Below are positions 36,611-47,794 of a stretch of DNA of 64,000 nt, piece by piece; the first letter of the stretch is position 1, and every line of letters starts with the position of its first letter. The position numbers were made by a program, and so were the translations under genes. The notes below the pieces were generated by a model. That model searched no databases. It had not been told where the DNA came from and saw nothing but the letters and a program-made list of their open reading frames with translations. The stretch is taken from positions 1,835,655 to 1,899,654 of the forward strand of contig JANPYM010000006.1 in assembly GCA_025890175.1 (NCBI GenBank), in the 5' to 3' direction. The stretch is from Ciborinia camelliae (Eukaryota; Ascomycota; Leotiomycetes; Helotiales; Sclerotiniaceae).

Positions 36611-39265
36611 GTTGTTGGATTTCAATGATATTGTTGAAGTTGTGGTTTGATTTGTGGGTCAGTTTATGTTTTGAAATGCTTTGTATGCAACACTTTGTGG
36701 TTTCAACTGACCAATTGTACCCAACCAGGAATGCTTGCAAGGGAGCATTCATCGATTATTAATTTATGCCGTTTTCGACGATGCATCATGTTAAACTAGA
36801 CTGATGTTCATTCATATAGGGATGATAAGATATTGTTACAAAATCATTTTGGAATGACTTCTTTCTTTAGCTGTCTTCAAGTTTACCGAGCATGACTTCC
36901 TTTGATTAAGTGGATCTAGGGAGATCACTGCCTAGTCCTTTGCTTTGGGACCTTTCATTTATGGGGATTGGCTATGTAGCCATGTCACTGTCCATATCTT
37001 GGATCATTTCCTCATCGTTCTGGGTGCTTTCATAAGGTTGTCTACCCCCGGTGTGGCGAACGATTATCCTTCATATTAGATATGACTAGTATGTAATACG
37101 AGATTTGGAACTTTAGGCATAAGACGCCAAATGATTCGAAGCATTCGAATCTGCATTCGATACGTATAGAACTTGGAAGGCGGATGTCTTTACCGGAAAA
37201 TTGTACATTGCCTCGAATAATGGAAGGTGTCGCGCATTCCAGTATGTCTCGTCTGATATACATGGGGCTAGAATACTTACTATCCGACTGGCTTGCCTTT
37301 TGGCTGTAGGGAGTGGTTAATATAAATGGAGATTATTGCTCGGGAGTAATTGGACGAAATTGGAGATGTATGATCATATGTGGATAAACCTGCAGGACGG
37401 AATGGGCGGTTGTAGTCAGTCGGATAATTTTGTCTTTTCCGAGTCCTGCCCGGGATAACCCCACCATCCGGATATTCCAAGTCGGAAAAGTGTGCCTGTC
37501 GAGACGATGTCCCTCATCGAATCTGGAAGTCTCACGAGTCTTACATATTTATCATTACGGTGTTGACGAAAGATGACCGAATCATGAGAAGATTGATATG
37601 ATCTTTCGCCATCTCAGTCACAGGTACATGAATAATAAGTGAGACCAAATATATAAAAAGCACACGTGATATTCATGTGATAGAACAGACCTTCCCGGGT
37701 AGGAACCTTTTTACACCTTCCTAATTTGGGTCCCGGCTAATGTACATACGGTATTTTGGTAACATGATATGACCCACTTGGGAAGGTTTCTTCATCTCGT
37801 GTCCTTCTCCCGTGTAAATTTCAATCTTATATCAACGTCCGCAAGTAGTGTCACCAAGTAGTGTCACCAAGTGTCGTCTTTATCATCTGAAGCTTCCAAG
37901 ACGAATAGCAGTGTCTCAACGATCAAACACTGGTAACGCAGAATTTATCTCGTCTGCTGTCAGATTGTTCTCAATTTCCAAACTTTGGAATGCACAATTT
38001 TGGGGTTGCACCTTGCCTCGGCTGGGGCCATCGCAATGTCTTTTTCTGCCAAGCTGGAGTCTGCCAAGATGGTTAAGAAAAGATGTGCATGCATATAATA
38101 CGGAAGGGCCATATTGAGGGGCAGGTTATTCGACCTGAACTTTTGTGGCAGGAGATAAGCATCTTCGATGAAGCCGTCGAACACACCGGCATTCCAGATT
38201 TCATCAACAATAACTAGGTAACTAGAAATCATTGCCAAGATGATTTCGTCATCAATAGATCCATTCGAACATCAGAATCCGATGAGTTTCAATAAATATT
38301 TATTCTCGAAAGGGGAGGTTGTTATTGATTCGGATGAGATGAAGCCATCGTTGAAGATATTGTACAATCATATGCCCAGATTACTTGGCGCTTGTGCATC
38401 TCTTGATATCTGCAAGTGCCATCAAGATTCTTATTATTGTTCAGGCGAGCGCTTGGCTACACGCTTGGCAATACTACCACAAATCATAAGCTCTGTGCCA
38501 ATCACGAACCGCATATCTACAGATCGATAAGAAAAGCTTCACAGCTTCCCAATTTAATATCCATATCCGCAGGGGAGAATGACATTCACTACTATCATGG
38601 CGTTTAGCCTGAGATTTATATCGATTTTGAGTCGCCTACTTCGGCTCGTGGAACATGATAGTTGCTAAAACTCTCGATGGTGTTATACTAGTACTGACTT
38701 GCTTCATCTTCAAGCACCCCATCCGGATATGGTTGTCGAATAGCATCTCGACAAAACATACATCCCCTGATAAGTACCGGTGGCCAAGGCAGGCCCTGGA
38801 GAGTTATTTCAAGTCAAATTCTTAACAACTTCCATAAATGCGATAGACCAATGCCTGAGATTGGGCATCACATTCATTTGTAGAAGGTGACGATTTAATT
38901 ATGGTGTTCATGTTGGTGATATTGACCTGCAATGTATCTTGGCTTTAGATTTCACTTCAATCTTATCTTGCCTTGAGCTCGGAAAAGCGCCGACAATAGA
39001 CATCCTAAATTGAATATGCAGAAGAGGCTGAGTATAAATACTGCCTTTGTATTCCTCAAACAGTCCCTCACCACCACGGAACATCTGCTTCATTCACTCC
39101 ACATCTTCACGCAATATTTTCACGCCTCCAATCCGCATTTACCTACCCAGGTATACTCGGCATTTTTACTTTTACTCTTCATCTACTTATTCCACGTCCA
39201 TACCCCACGTCCATACTCCCCATTTTACTCTACATCAAGAATAATCATTTGACGAAAACCTCATT
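36611..39265. other. Accessory intergenic region with possible decayed coding sequence
   Basis: No intact gene is seen. Two stretches look partly coding: 37280-37480 (minus, beginning EYPDGGVIPGRTRKR) and 37960-38620, where plus-strand blocks such as LLWQEISIFDEAVEHTGIPD and PSLKILYNHMPRLLGA appear in different frames with stops between. I cannot name a family. A 13-15-bp tandem repeat (AAGTAGTGTCACC) lies at 37843-37875. The last 230 bp form the protease promoter and leader. Confidence 0.4.
39033..39040 (+). promoter_or_regulatory. Candidate TATA box for the subtilisin-like protease
   Basis: TATAAATA lies 226 bp before the protease ATG and is followed by a pyrimidine-rich stretch (39095-39240) typical of fungal transcription start regions. 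A TATA box would suit a strongly regulated secreted protease. Position and sequence are the only evidence. Confidence 0.4.
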
Positions 39266-40650
<1,385 letters not shown>

Positions 40651-41056
40651 ATTACATCAGTGAGAGGGCGAAAGGGGGGTACTATGGGTGGATGCTGTGG
40701 AGCAGGTGATATCGATCTGGCAATTCTGTACCTCCACTGTTTTGACCAGAAGAGCAGAAACCTGTGTAGGAGATGAATTGGAAAATGTTTTTGGGCGGAT
40801 TTGGTGGATCGGGATATGTATGGTAACTCTTTGTTACCTTAGTCAAATTGCACATGCTTGGATGAATTCTTTTTTTGCATTGTCATGAGGTGATATTCAT
40901 TCTCCGTTTTCTTATGCATGGACCGCTCCAGAGACGCATTGCGATCTTCGGGATATTCGGGATACGAGATAAACACAAGCATTAGATTTACCCCAGATAA
41001 TTCTATTTTTAATGTGAATTTCAGTGGTACCAAGATTTCTCACCCCAGCGGTTCTA
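40651..41056. other. 3' flank of the protease gene
   Basis: About 400 bp between the protease stop and the inverted-repeat element. It should contain the 3' UTR and poly(A) site. The short ORF at 40688-40888 has no recognisable domain. Confidence 0.5.
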
Positions 41057-41176
41057 ATCGTTGGCGGTGAATAGTGATTTTATTTGAAGTTGAAGATTTT
41101 GTTTTTTTATATTTTTCCGCCAACCCCATACGGGGTTGGTACAGGCAAGATGTACGTACTAGCAAGATATACGCTT
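41057..41176 (+). repeat. Left terminal inverted repeat
   Basis: About 120 bp, inverted match to 42673-42792. It includes a near-palindrome, CCAACCCCATACGGGGTTGG, at about 41121-41140 that recurs in the right repeat. Confidence 0.8.
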
Positions 41177-41311
41177 TCAAATATAACACGGAGTAATGTA
41201 GGTTCCGTGTGGATAAACTTCGGTATAAAATTTTGTATGAGGAATCTCGCTTCCATTTCCTAATGTGGAAGATTTCCTATTACAGAAAGCTAGACCAAAA
41301 ATAAGAAACGT

Positions 41312-41395
41312 TATAGTCTATAGACTACCATGATAGACTATAGACTATAGACTATAGACTACCATGATAGTACATGGTAGTCTATAGTCTATAGT
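41312..41395. repeat. Palindromic TATAGTCTATAGAC cluster
   Basis: Several head-to-tail copies of TATAGACTATAGAC followed by an inverted arm around CCATGATAGTACATGG give a potential hairpin with arms of about 35-40 bp inside the TIR element. Confidence 0.65.
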
Positions 41396-41617
41396 ATAAT
41401 AAATAGTAGCAATTGATTAAGTGTGCTTTTCCGTTGGTTTTTCAGCTCGAAATTCTTCAAATTTATAGTATATATATATAAAGTAGTAGGTTTTGATCGG
41501 AAAATTGATAAGCCCGATCCGAAATAAGCAATTTTGAAGAAGTTGTTGAAGTTTTCAGAATTAAATGATTTAATTGGATGGTTGACAGGGGTAGCGACAG
41601 CGAGGTCTATACCCCAC

Positions 41618-42397
41618 TTACGAACCTACCTACGAACCTACAACCTACAACCTACGAACCTACGAACCTAAAACCTACGAACCTACGAACCTACGAACCT
41701 AAAACCTACAAACCTACGAACCTACGAATCTACGAACCTACGAACCTACGAACCTAAAACCTACAAACCTACGAACCTACGAATCTACGAACCTACGAAT
41801 CTACGAACCTACCTTCTCCCTCCTCCCTCCTCCCTCCTCCCTACGAACCTACGAACCTACGAACCTACGAACCTACGAACCTACGAACCTACCTCCTCCC
41901 TCCGATCCTACGAACCTACGAATCTACGAACCTACGAACCTACCTCCTCCCTCCGATCCTACGAACCTACGAATCTACGAACCTACGAATCTACGAACCT
42001 ACGAATCTACGAACCTACGAATCTACGAACCTACGAATCTACGAACCTACCTTCTCCCTTTTCCCTCCTTCCTCCTCCCTACGAACCTACGAACCTACGA
42101 ACCTACGAACCTACGAACCTACCTCCTCCCTCCGATTCTACGAATCTACGAACCTACCTCCTCCCTCCGATTCTACGAATCTAAAAACCTAAAAATCGTA
42201 CGATTCCTTCCTCCGAACCTACCTCCTCCCTCTAAACCTACCTCCTCCCTCCAATTCTACGAATCTACGAATCTACGAATCTACGAACCTACCTCCTCCC
42301 TCCGATCCTACGAATCTAAAAACCTAAAAATCGTACGATTCCTCCCTCCGAACTTACCTCCTCCCTACGAACCTACGAACCTACGAATCTACGAACC
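41618..42397. repeat. 8-bp minisatellite CTACGAAC with CTCC spacer blocks
   Basis: About 780 bp built of CTACGAAC and the variant CTACGAAT, interrupted by CTCCCTCCTCCC blocks that create a higher-order pattern. It fills most of the TIR element interior. It is open to translation in places, but no protein is implied. Confidence 0.9.
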
Positions 42398-42672
42398 TTA
42401 ATTATAGGTAGGTTTTTACGGTACTATTAATAGCTTATTTATAACCTTTTTCGACACCCTCTCTTTTGCGGTAGGCTTGTTATACTATAATTATATATTT
42501 AAACTTTCAAAAAATCAACCATTTCAATCATTTTTAACCCTTTTTTTTATATTATAGAATTATATTAATTCTAAAAAAAAATACTAAATATATTAATCAA
42601 AAACTAAATTTTCTATTAATCTTATCAGATTTTCAATAAATCATATAATTATAAAGTTATTAATATTTCAAA

Positions 42673-42792
42673 AAAGCATATATCTTGCTAGTACGTACAT
42701 CTTGCCCGTACCAACCCCGTATAGGGTTGGCGGAAAAATAAAAAAAACAAAATCCTACATTTAATATAAAATCACTACTCACCGCCAACGAT
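42673..42792 (-). repeat. Right terminal inverted repeat
   Basis: About 120 bp, inverted match to 41057-41176, ending CCGCCAACGAT before TA. Confidence 0.8.
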
Positions 42793-43358
42793 TATATATA
42801 ACGAGATATCGATTGAATCATCCTTGTGTTCAAGTCAAGGATGTGAAATGATAGCCGAATGGAAAATGGCTGCCTACTCAGTACCTAGGTACATTGTTTG
42901 ATTAATACTCATGACTGTATCGTCTGATATTTTGAAGTGGTGTGAATATGCAATATCACTACAAAGTTTAAAATCATTTAGACGTTGAAAGCTATCTGAA
43001 CATGAAATTAATTGAAGATATCAATTACTTCAGCCCACCCTAACAACATCTTGTAATCATATGCCACCAGCTATGTCAGTCATACAACGTGATATATATA
43101 ACCTAGCCGGCAGTCCGAATATTGAATTGGAAATATTATCAGAGTGCGCTGGTACTAACCTCTGCATCCGTCCAATCGTCATATCAAAAAGGTAAAAACT
43201 AGTGATGTTTGCTCCACAATGAATGATTTACATCATTTTCAAGTTTTTATTTAGGGCATGTTAAGCCTGCAAGGAAAGAATAGGTAATTGGTCATCTTCG
43301 ATGCACTAATTGATGTCATTCCTCCAATAATAATCCAGACAAGAAGAGAATGAAGTTT

Positions 43359-43668
43359 GTTGCACATCTAAGTGTGTTTCATGTAGTTGCAGATCTAAAT
43401 AAGTTTTATATTGTTGCACATCTAACTGTGTTTCATGTAGTTGTAGATCTAAGTAAGTTTATATTGTTGCACATCTGAGTGTGTTTCATGTAGTTGCAGA
43501 TCTAAATAAGTTTTATATTGTTGCACATCTAACTGTGTTTCATGTAGTTGTAGATCTAAGTAAGTTTATATTGTTGCACATCTGAGTGTGTTTCATGTAG
43601 TTGCAGATCTAAATAAGTTTTATATTGTTGCACATCTAACTGTGTTTCATGTAGTTGCAGATCTAAGT
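43359..43668. repeat. Tandem repeat, 53/54-bp units in a 107-bp higher-order pair
   Basis: Six copies starting GTTGCACATCT alternate between a 54-bp form (GCAGATCTAAATAAG) and a 53-bp form (GTAGATCTAAGTAAG). Alternate copies are more alike than neighbours, showing that the 107-bp pair was the unit amplified. The last copy is truncated. Confidence 0.9.
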
Positions 43669-44740
43669 TTAATGCAAGTTTACGTAGGTCATTCACAGTG
43701 GCTCAGGCCTTGTGTATGTGATTTTGTTTCTTGCATATCATCAAGTGTGTCGATCACTAGACACTTGGTAGTTAGTGGAGATTCCGATCCAAAAGAGATA
43801 CACATCCTTCCTTTGGGCCGGATGAGATGTGATCTCACAGGGTGGTTTCTTGATTGAAGAATCATATTCTTGCATGTTAGCCCAGAGGTTGTGAACAGAT
43901 CTTTCATTAAATGTTAGGCACCGTGCTTAATTACAGTGAATGTAGGATATATGTTTTAAGTTCAAGATAAAGATCAAGGATATTGGGAGTGTGAGAGAAG
44001 AGGGGGAGCAGGGAAGGGGAAAGGACGAAGGGAATGTCGGAGAGAGTGAAATGAGGGAGTTGGGACGTAAGGTGGACTTAAACGCTATGATATAAAATTT
44101 AAATTCAATTACAACACAATTAACATATTTTTCACATTCTAAAACTTCCTTCTGCCTCTCGGATGGAAGGATTCTTCAAAGATCTGAAAAGGAATCAGGA
44201 ATATATAGTAATCGCAGTTGGTATTGGAATGATAATTTAATTGGCAATGTTTTTAGAATAACAGAACTTTAAGGACCTTATGAAGAGGTGGTGCCATTTA
44301 GTTAATCGCAAGGTGTCGAACGATACGCCACATTGAGGGGGGCAGAAATGCTGGTGATCGTGCTTACAGCGAGGGGGCTGATTGGTTACGGATGATGATC
44401 GCAACTTGAACTTGGTTATAAACCATAGACCAACCAGCCCAGTTAAATAATACTCCGTTAAACCGGGAGGGGTATAGAACTGGGGAGTCGGACGCAGTCC
44501 CGAAGGATAGTCGAGTGAATGAGTGACTTTGAATTCAATAAAATTGATAAATGAGACTTTAATTCTTGCTCTGTAAAGAAAGAATATCTCTCGACTCCTT
44601 CAAGTTCGATACATTTCTCATGTTGTACCATTGTGGAAGTTTCGGTTGTTGCCAAAAAAAAGGCCAAGAGACTAGTTTAGCGACAGTTGGAATTAGGGGG
44701 GAGCTAACAGACTTTTTTTTGGAGCTAAGCCCGATTCAAT

Positions 44741-44985
44741 GATAACGGAGTGTATACCATCTACAAATAAATGATGCTTAATGCATCAAAGACAACTTTT
44801 CAAGCTTAGATATAAAAAGTTAATTCTTAGTACTGTAGTATTACTTGTACTAAATCATCCGAGTCAACCAATGGCAACAGAGTGTATACAATTTACAAAA
44901 GATGCCCAGTGCATCGGAGAGAACTTTCAAGTTTAGATATATAACACTAATGACGAGTACTGTAGTACTACTCGTACGCTACTCC
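44741..44985. repeat. Imperfect 120-130-bp direct repeat
   Basis: Two copies (about 44741-44870 and 44871-44985) share GGAGTGTATAC/CAGAGTGTATAC, ACAAAT/ACAAAA, TGCATC, ACTTTTCAAG/ACTTTCAAG, TTAGATATA and a GTACTGTAGTA(T)TACT end, with substitutions and small gaps. Confidence 0.7.
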
Positions 44986-45437
44986 GGGAATAATAGACAG
45001 CCATTGGGATTCTGTTTAAACACTCTCTCTTCCCACTATTGAATTGCCCATTGAAAAAAAATCTAACTCTTCGAGCAAACCGTACTTATTTCCAATCATC
45101 ATTTTATAACCGTACCATATCAACCGCATCTCAAAATCCTCCAGAATACGACCAATCTATTGAATGTATGTAGTCATTAGCATTCGAATATTCAATTACG
45201 TCTTTGAAGTGGCTTTCGAGGTCAATCTTTAAGAACTTGACCGTAATATTGTTTGATATATCGAAGTATTTTGGGATATCGTACCTATCAAGAATATAAA
45301 ATCGAGTCGGAACACTAGTTATTTTCTTTTATATATTTTTGCATACTATATTCCCTAACTATCATAAATCTACCTGGAGTTTGATCTATTCGAAGATCGC
45401 ACCATATTCAGAGTTTGACTTGTTTGCGGATACCAAA

Positions 45438-47477
45438 ATGAAGAGATTACGAGCCTCCTTCTCGGGAAAAGGCCCTAAAAGGTCCAAATTACTCGACTCG
45501 CCAACGATTAGAGACGATACTATCCCTTTGGAACGACCTTTTATGTTGGACTCGGCAGATATTGAAGAACTATTCGTCAACGAAAGTAATGAAAGTAATC
45601 AATGTAACAAAAAGGTACAGGAGGAGGAATCTGCATTGTTTCCTGAGTTTTCACAAAGTGCGATTGATCAACAGGCAGACGGTGCAGACGATGATAATGA
45701 AAATATCGATTATTCCACGGAGGATAGCAGCGATAGTGTGGATGATACCCATCACGAGATTCTTGGGGGAATATTTAAAGCAAAGAGGAAGGGAAAGGGA
45801 AAGGGGAGGTGGAAGGGGAAGGGGAAAGAGATAGTACGAGAACAGAAAAGCATAGAGCCGTCCGACGAGCTCATGAAGGGGGAGGCTAAAAGGGGAAAAT
45901 ACGAGGCTGTTCCTAAAAATTCCGGTAATGAGAAAAATGCCGACAACAATGACTCCGACCTTCACAAAGATGCTAAGAGAGAGGGAGGAGGGTGGCAAAG
46001 AGTCAAGAAAATGTGCCATTTGAAGGAAAAGGAGAATCGAGAGATCGAAGAAAGGGAATCTTTTCAGTTTCCTGCATTTTCGCAAAGTTCCGCTGATTCT
46101 GTGAGGGAAATTGATGATGACAACATCAAATCCAAGGAGGGGGGGTCTTGGTATAATAAGCGCTCGCCGTTCAGTCTCTTTGCGAGTGGAAAACCAAAAA
46201 AGAAGGATGATGATGAGGTGTTTCCAAACTATGATCCAACCGCTTCAGGGAATGCTCCTGGCGAGAAAGTAAGCAAGTATAGACAGAATATGAAATCCTT
46301 CTCCGAGAATGATGTCAGACTTGGGAAGATAGAGAGGTGGCGAGCGGGGAGGAGAGGGAGTAAGCTTATGAAGAGGAAGAAAGCTTATTCTGATACTGCT
46401 TTGATGAGTGGGGGTGGGAGTGGAACTAAAATGTGGGATTACGAACCCATGTCCGCCAATGGTCCTCAAATATCAATGACTGCCACCCGTGTATTAGGCA
46501 ATGCTCAAAACTCATCTACGAGTGGAGCAACCAATGATTCTGGTCCAAATTTCAAAACCAACATCTGGAACTCGGGAAAAGATGGACAAATCATAGATTC
46601 TGAACCCGCAACTGACACTATCAACATTATAAACACGATGTCCAAGGCACCTTCTGAGCGACGTAGGGCATCTTTTCCCGAGACTGTACTTAGAAAGGTT
46701 GTTTCATTACCGGCGATAATCAAGAGGAAATTGAGTTGGAGGCAGAATCAGGCAGAGGTCAAGAAAAGTGAGGAATTGAGGGATATGAAAAAGAATGGTG
46801 AGGTAATAAGGGGAAGGGAAAAAGCTTTGGGCGGAATGATTGCAAAGAAACCGATGAATATCGGAGAGATAGCTCGAACCAGCAGGATGAATGGAACGAA
46901 AAACCTCGAGGCACAAGTCAAAGAAATCACAGGACCAGCCGCCAATGTACACATTACCTCCATCACTAGATCAAATACGGTCAGATCTGTTGTTCCAGTC
47001 ATAGGAGATTACTCTAACAGAGCAGGGCGCGTGGAAATAGCCCGAGAAAGGGTCTATGGGCTTAATAAAACAGCTCTTTCTTCTCGTCCAAAGCCAGAAG
47101 ATGCCACCAAAGTCTCTCCTCGGCCTGGTGGAATTTTCGAGCGTTCCTACCAACCCAAGACATCCCGCATTCCCTCCATTCAAGAAACCGTTCACTCACA
47201 AAGCGACTCAAGTTTCAAATTGCGATCAAGTCAAGTTTTCGAGCGTTCCTACCAACCCAAGACATCCCGCATTCCCTCCATTCAAGAAACCGTTCACTCA
47301 CAAAGCAACTCAAGTTTCAAATTGCAATCAAGTCAAGTTTTCGAGCGTTCCTACCAACCCAAGACATCCCGCATTCCCTCCATTCAAGAAACCATCCACC
47401 CACAAGGTGATACAAGTGGCATAGTACAGCTTAGAAGTGGCCTGAACATGACAGAAGACATCAAAACCCCCACATGA
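45438..47477 (+). CDS. Charged low-complexity protein, unrecognised (first ORF of an overlapping pair)
   Basis: Open frame of 679 aa from ATG 45438 (MKRLRASFSGKGPKRSK); the frame upstream has no ATG. The protein is rich in Lys, Glu, Ser and Asp and probably disordered. An internal duplication is visible: FPEFSQS at 68-74 and FPAFSQS at 211-217, each followed by acidic sequence. A GKGKGRWKGKGK stretch lies near 120-130. The C-terminus carries three tandem 34-residue repeats starting FERSYQPKTSRIPSIQE (DNA 47136-47400). There is no enzyme motif, signal peptide or membrane segment. Basic motifs suggest nuclear or nucleic-acid association, but that is inference. Its TGA overlaps the ATG of the next ORF, so the two may be one gene split by a frameshift. 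Confidence 0.6.
   Translation: MKRLRASFSGKGPKRSKLLDSPTIRDDTIPLERPFMLDSADIEELFVNESNESNQCNKKVQEEESALFPEFSQSAIDQQADGADDDNENIDYSTEDSSDSVDDTHHEILGGIFKAKRKGKGKGRWKGKGKEIVREQKSIEPSDELMKGEAKRGKYEAVPKNSGNEKNADNNDSDLHKDAKREGGGWQRVKKMCHLKEKENREIEERESFQFPAFSQSSADSVREIDDDNIKSKEGGSWYNKRSPFSLFASGKPKKKDDDEVFPNYDPTASGNAPGEKVSKYRQNMKSFSENDVRLGKIERWRAGRRGSKLMKRKKAYSDTALMSGGGSGTKMWDYEPMSANGPQISMTATRVLGNAQNSSTSGATNDSGPNFKTNIWNSGKDGQIIDSEPATDTINIINTMSKAPSERRRASFPETVLRKVVSLPAIIKRKLSWRQNQAEVKKSEELRDMKKNGEVIRGREKALGGMIAKKPMNIGEIARTSRMNGTKNLEAQVKEITGPAANVHITSITRSNTVRSVVPVIGDYSNRAGRVEIARERVYGLNKTALSSRPKPEDATKVSPRPGGIFERSYQPKTSRIPSIQETVHSQSDSSFKLRSSQVFERSYQPKTSRIPSIQETVHSQSNSSFKLQSSQVFERSYQPKTSRIPSIQETIHPQGDTSGIVQLRSGLNMTEDIKTPT
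47136..47400 (+). repeat. 102-bp in-frame coding repeat, about 2.6 copies
   Basis: Copies at 47136-47237, 47238-47339 and 47340-47400 are almost identical, which points to recent duplication. A second plus-strand frame is also open through all copies (47056-47424). Confidence 0.9.
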
Positions 47478-47794
47478 TTGATGACAACAACGCGAAGGAA
47501 AAGGTGGGGATTCTGAAGAATATGACTTCTGGATGGAGAGATTGTATGGCGAACAAATTGGCCAAAGGGGCGAGAAAAATGGAAGAATACAGGGAGCGAG
47601 AGGACCAATATATTGCCAGAAAGAAGGAAAGATTACGGAGGCATATCAGTCCTAGCCCGAGACCAAAGAGTGCATTCAGCCAAAATGTGATGTTTACAGA
47701 TCAAGTGATGAGAGAGCAAGAGAGGAGGGAGGAGCAGACACAAGAGAGGGCGAGAGAGAATAGGGATACGGGGAAAGGGAAGAAGGAAAATTGA
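47474..47794 (+). CDS. Basic/charged 106-aa ORF, probable continuation of the preceding ORF
   Basis: The ORF starts at ATG 47474, sharing ATGA with the stop of the preceding frame. The protein is charged and helical (ARKMEEYREREDQYIARKKE, MREQERREEQTQERARENR), in the same Lys/Arg/Glu-rich style as its neighbour. No 40-bp-plus intron with good sites joins the frames. One extra base, for example in the C5 run at 47467-47471, would fuse them into a protein of about 786 aa. It may therefore be a frameshifted 3' end, an assembly error or a separate small ORF. Confidence 0.4.
   Translation: MIDDNNAKEKVGILKNMTSGWRDCMANKLAKGARKMEEYREREDQYIARKKERLRRHISPSPRPKSAFSQNVMFTDQVMREQERREEQTQERARENRDTGKGKKEN

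Larger units (their letters stand above)
41057..42792. mobile_element. Non-autonomous TIR element flanked by TA (Tc1/mariner-pogo type or large MITE)
   Basis: The two ends are inverted copies of about 120 bp (41057-41176 and 42673-42792), starting ATCGTTGGCGGTGA on each side, with roughly 85-90 percent identity by eye. TA lies immediately outside each end (41055-41056 and 42793-42794), as expected for the TA target duplication of Tc1/mariner and Fot1/pogo elements. The 1.5-kb interior has no transposase ORF; it contains a palindromic cluster, a long 8-bp minisatellite and AT-rich sequence. It is therefore non-autonomous, moved if at all by an enzyme from elsewhere. Confidence 0.8.
42793..45437. 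other. Gene-free region with two repeat arrays
   Basis: About 2.6 kb between the TIR element and the charged ORF pair. It contains the tandem array at 43359-43668 and the direct repeat at 44741-44985, both listed separately. Short ORFs are translations of the repeats or unconvincing. The purine-rich stretch 43995-44060 lies on the plus strand. Confidence 0.5.

Noticed and set aside
41618..42397. CTACGAAC array as a CRISPR array or a telomeric repeat
   Set aside because: Units are contiguous 8-mers with no unique spacers, and they do not match the TTAGGG-type fungal telomere. They sit within TIR ends in a eukaryotic genome.
43588..43857. 89-codon frame with FHVVADL-type repeats
   Set aside because: The repeats come from the 107-bp tandem array; the frame ends shortly after it and has no domain.
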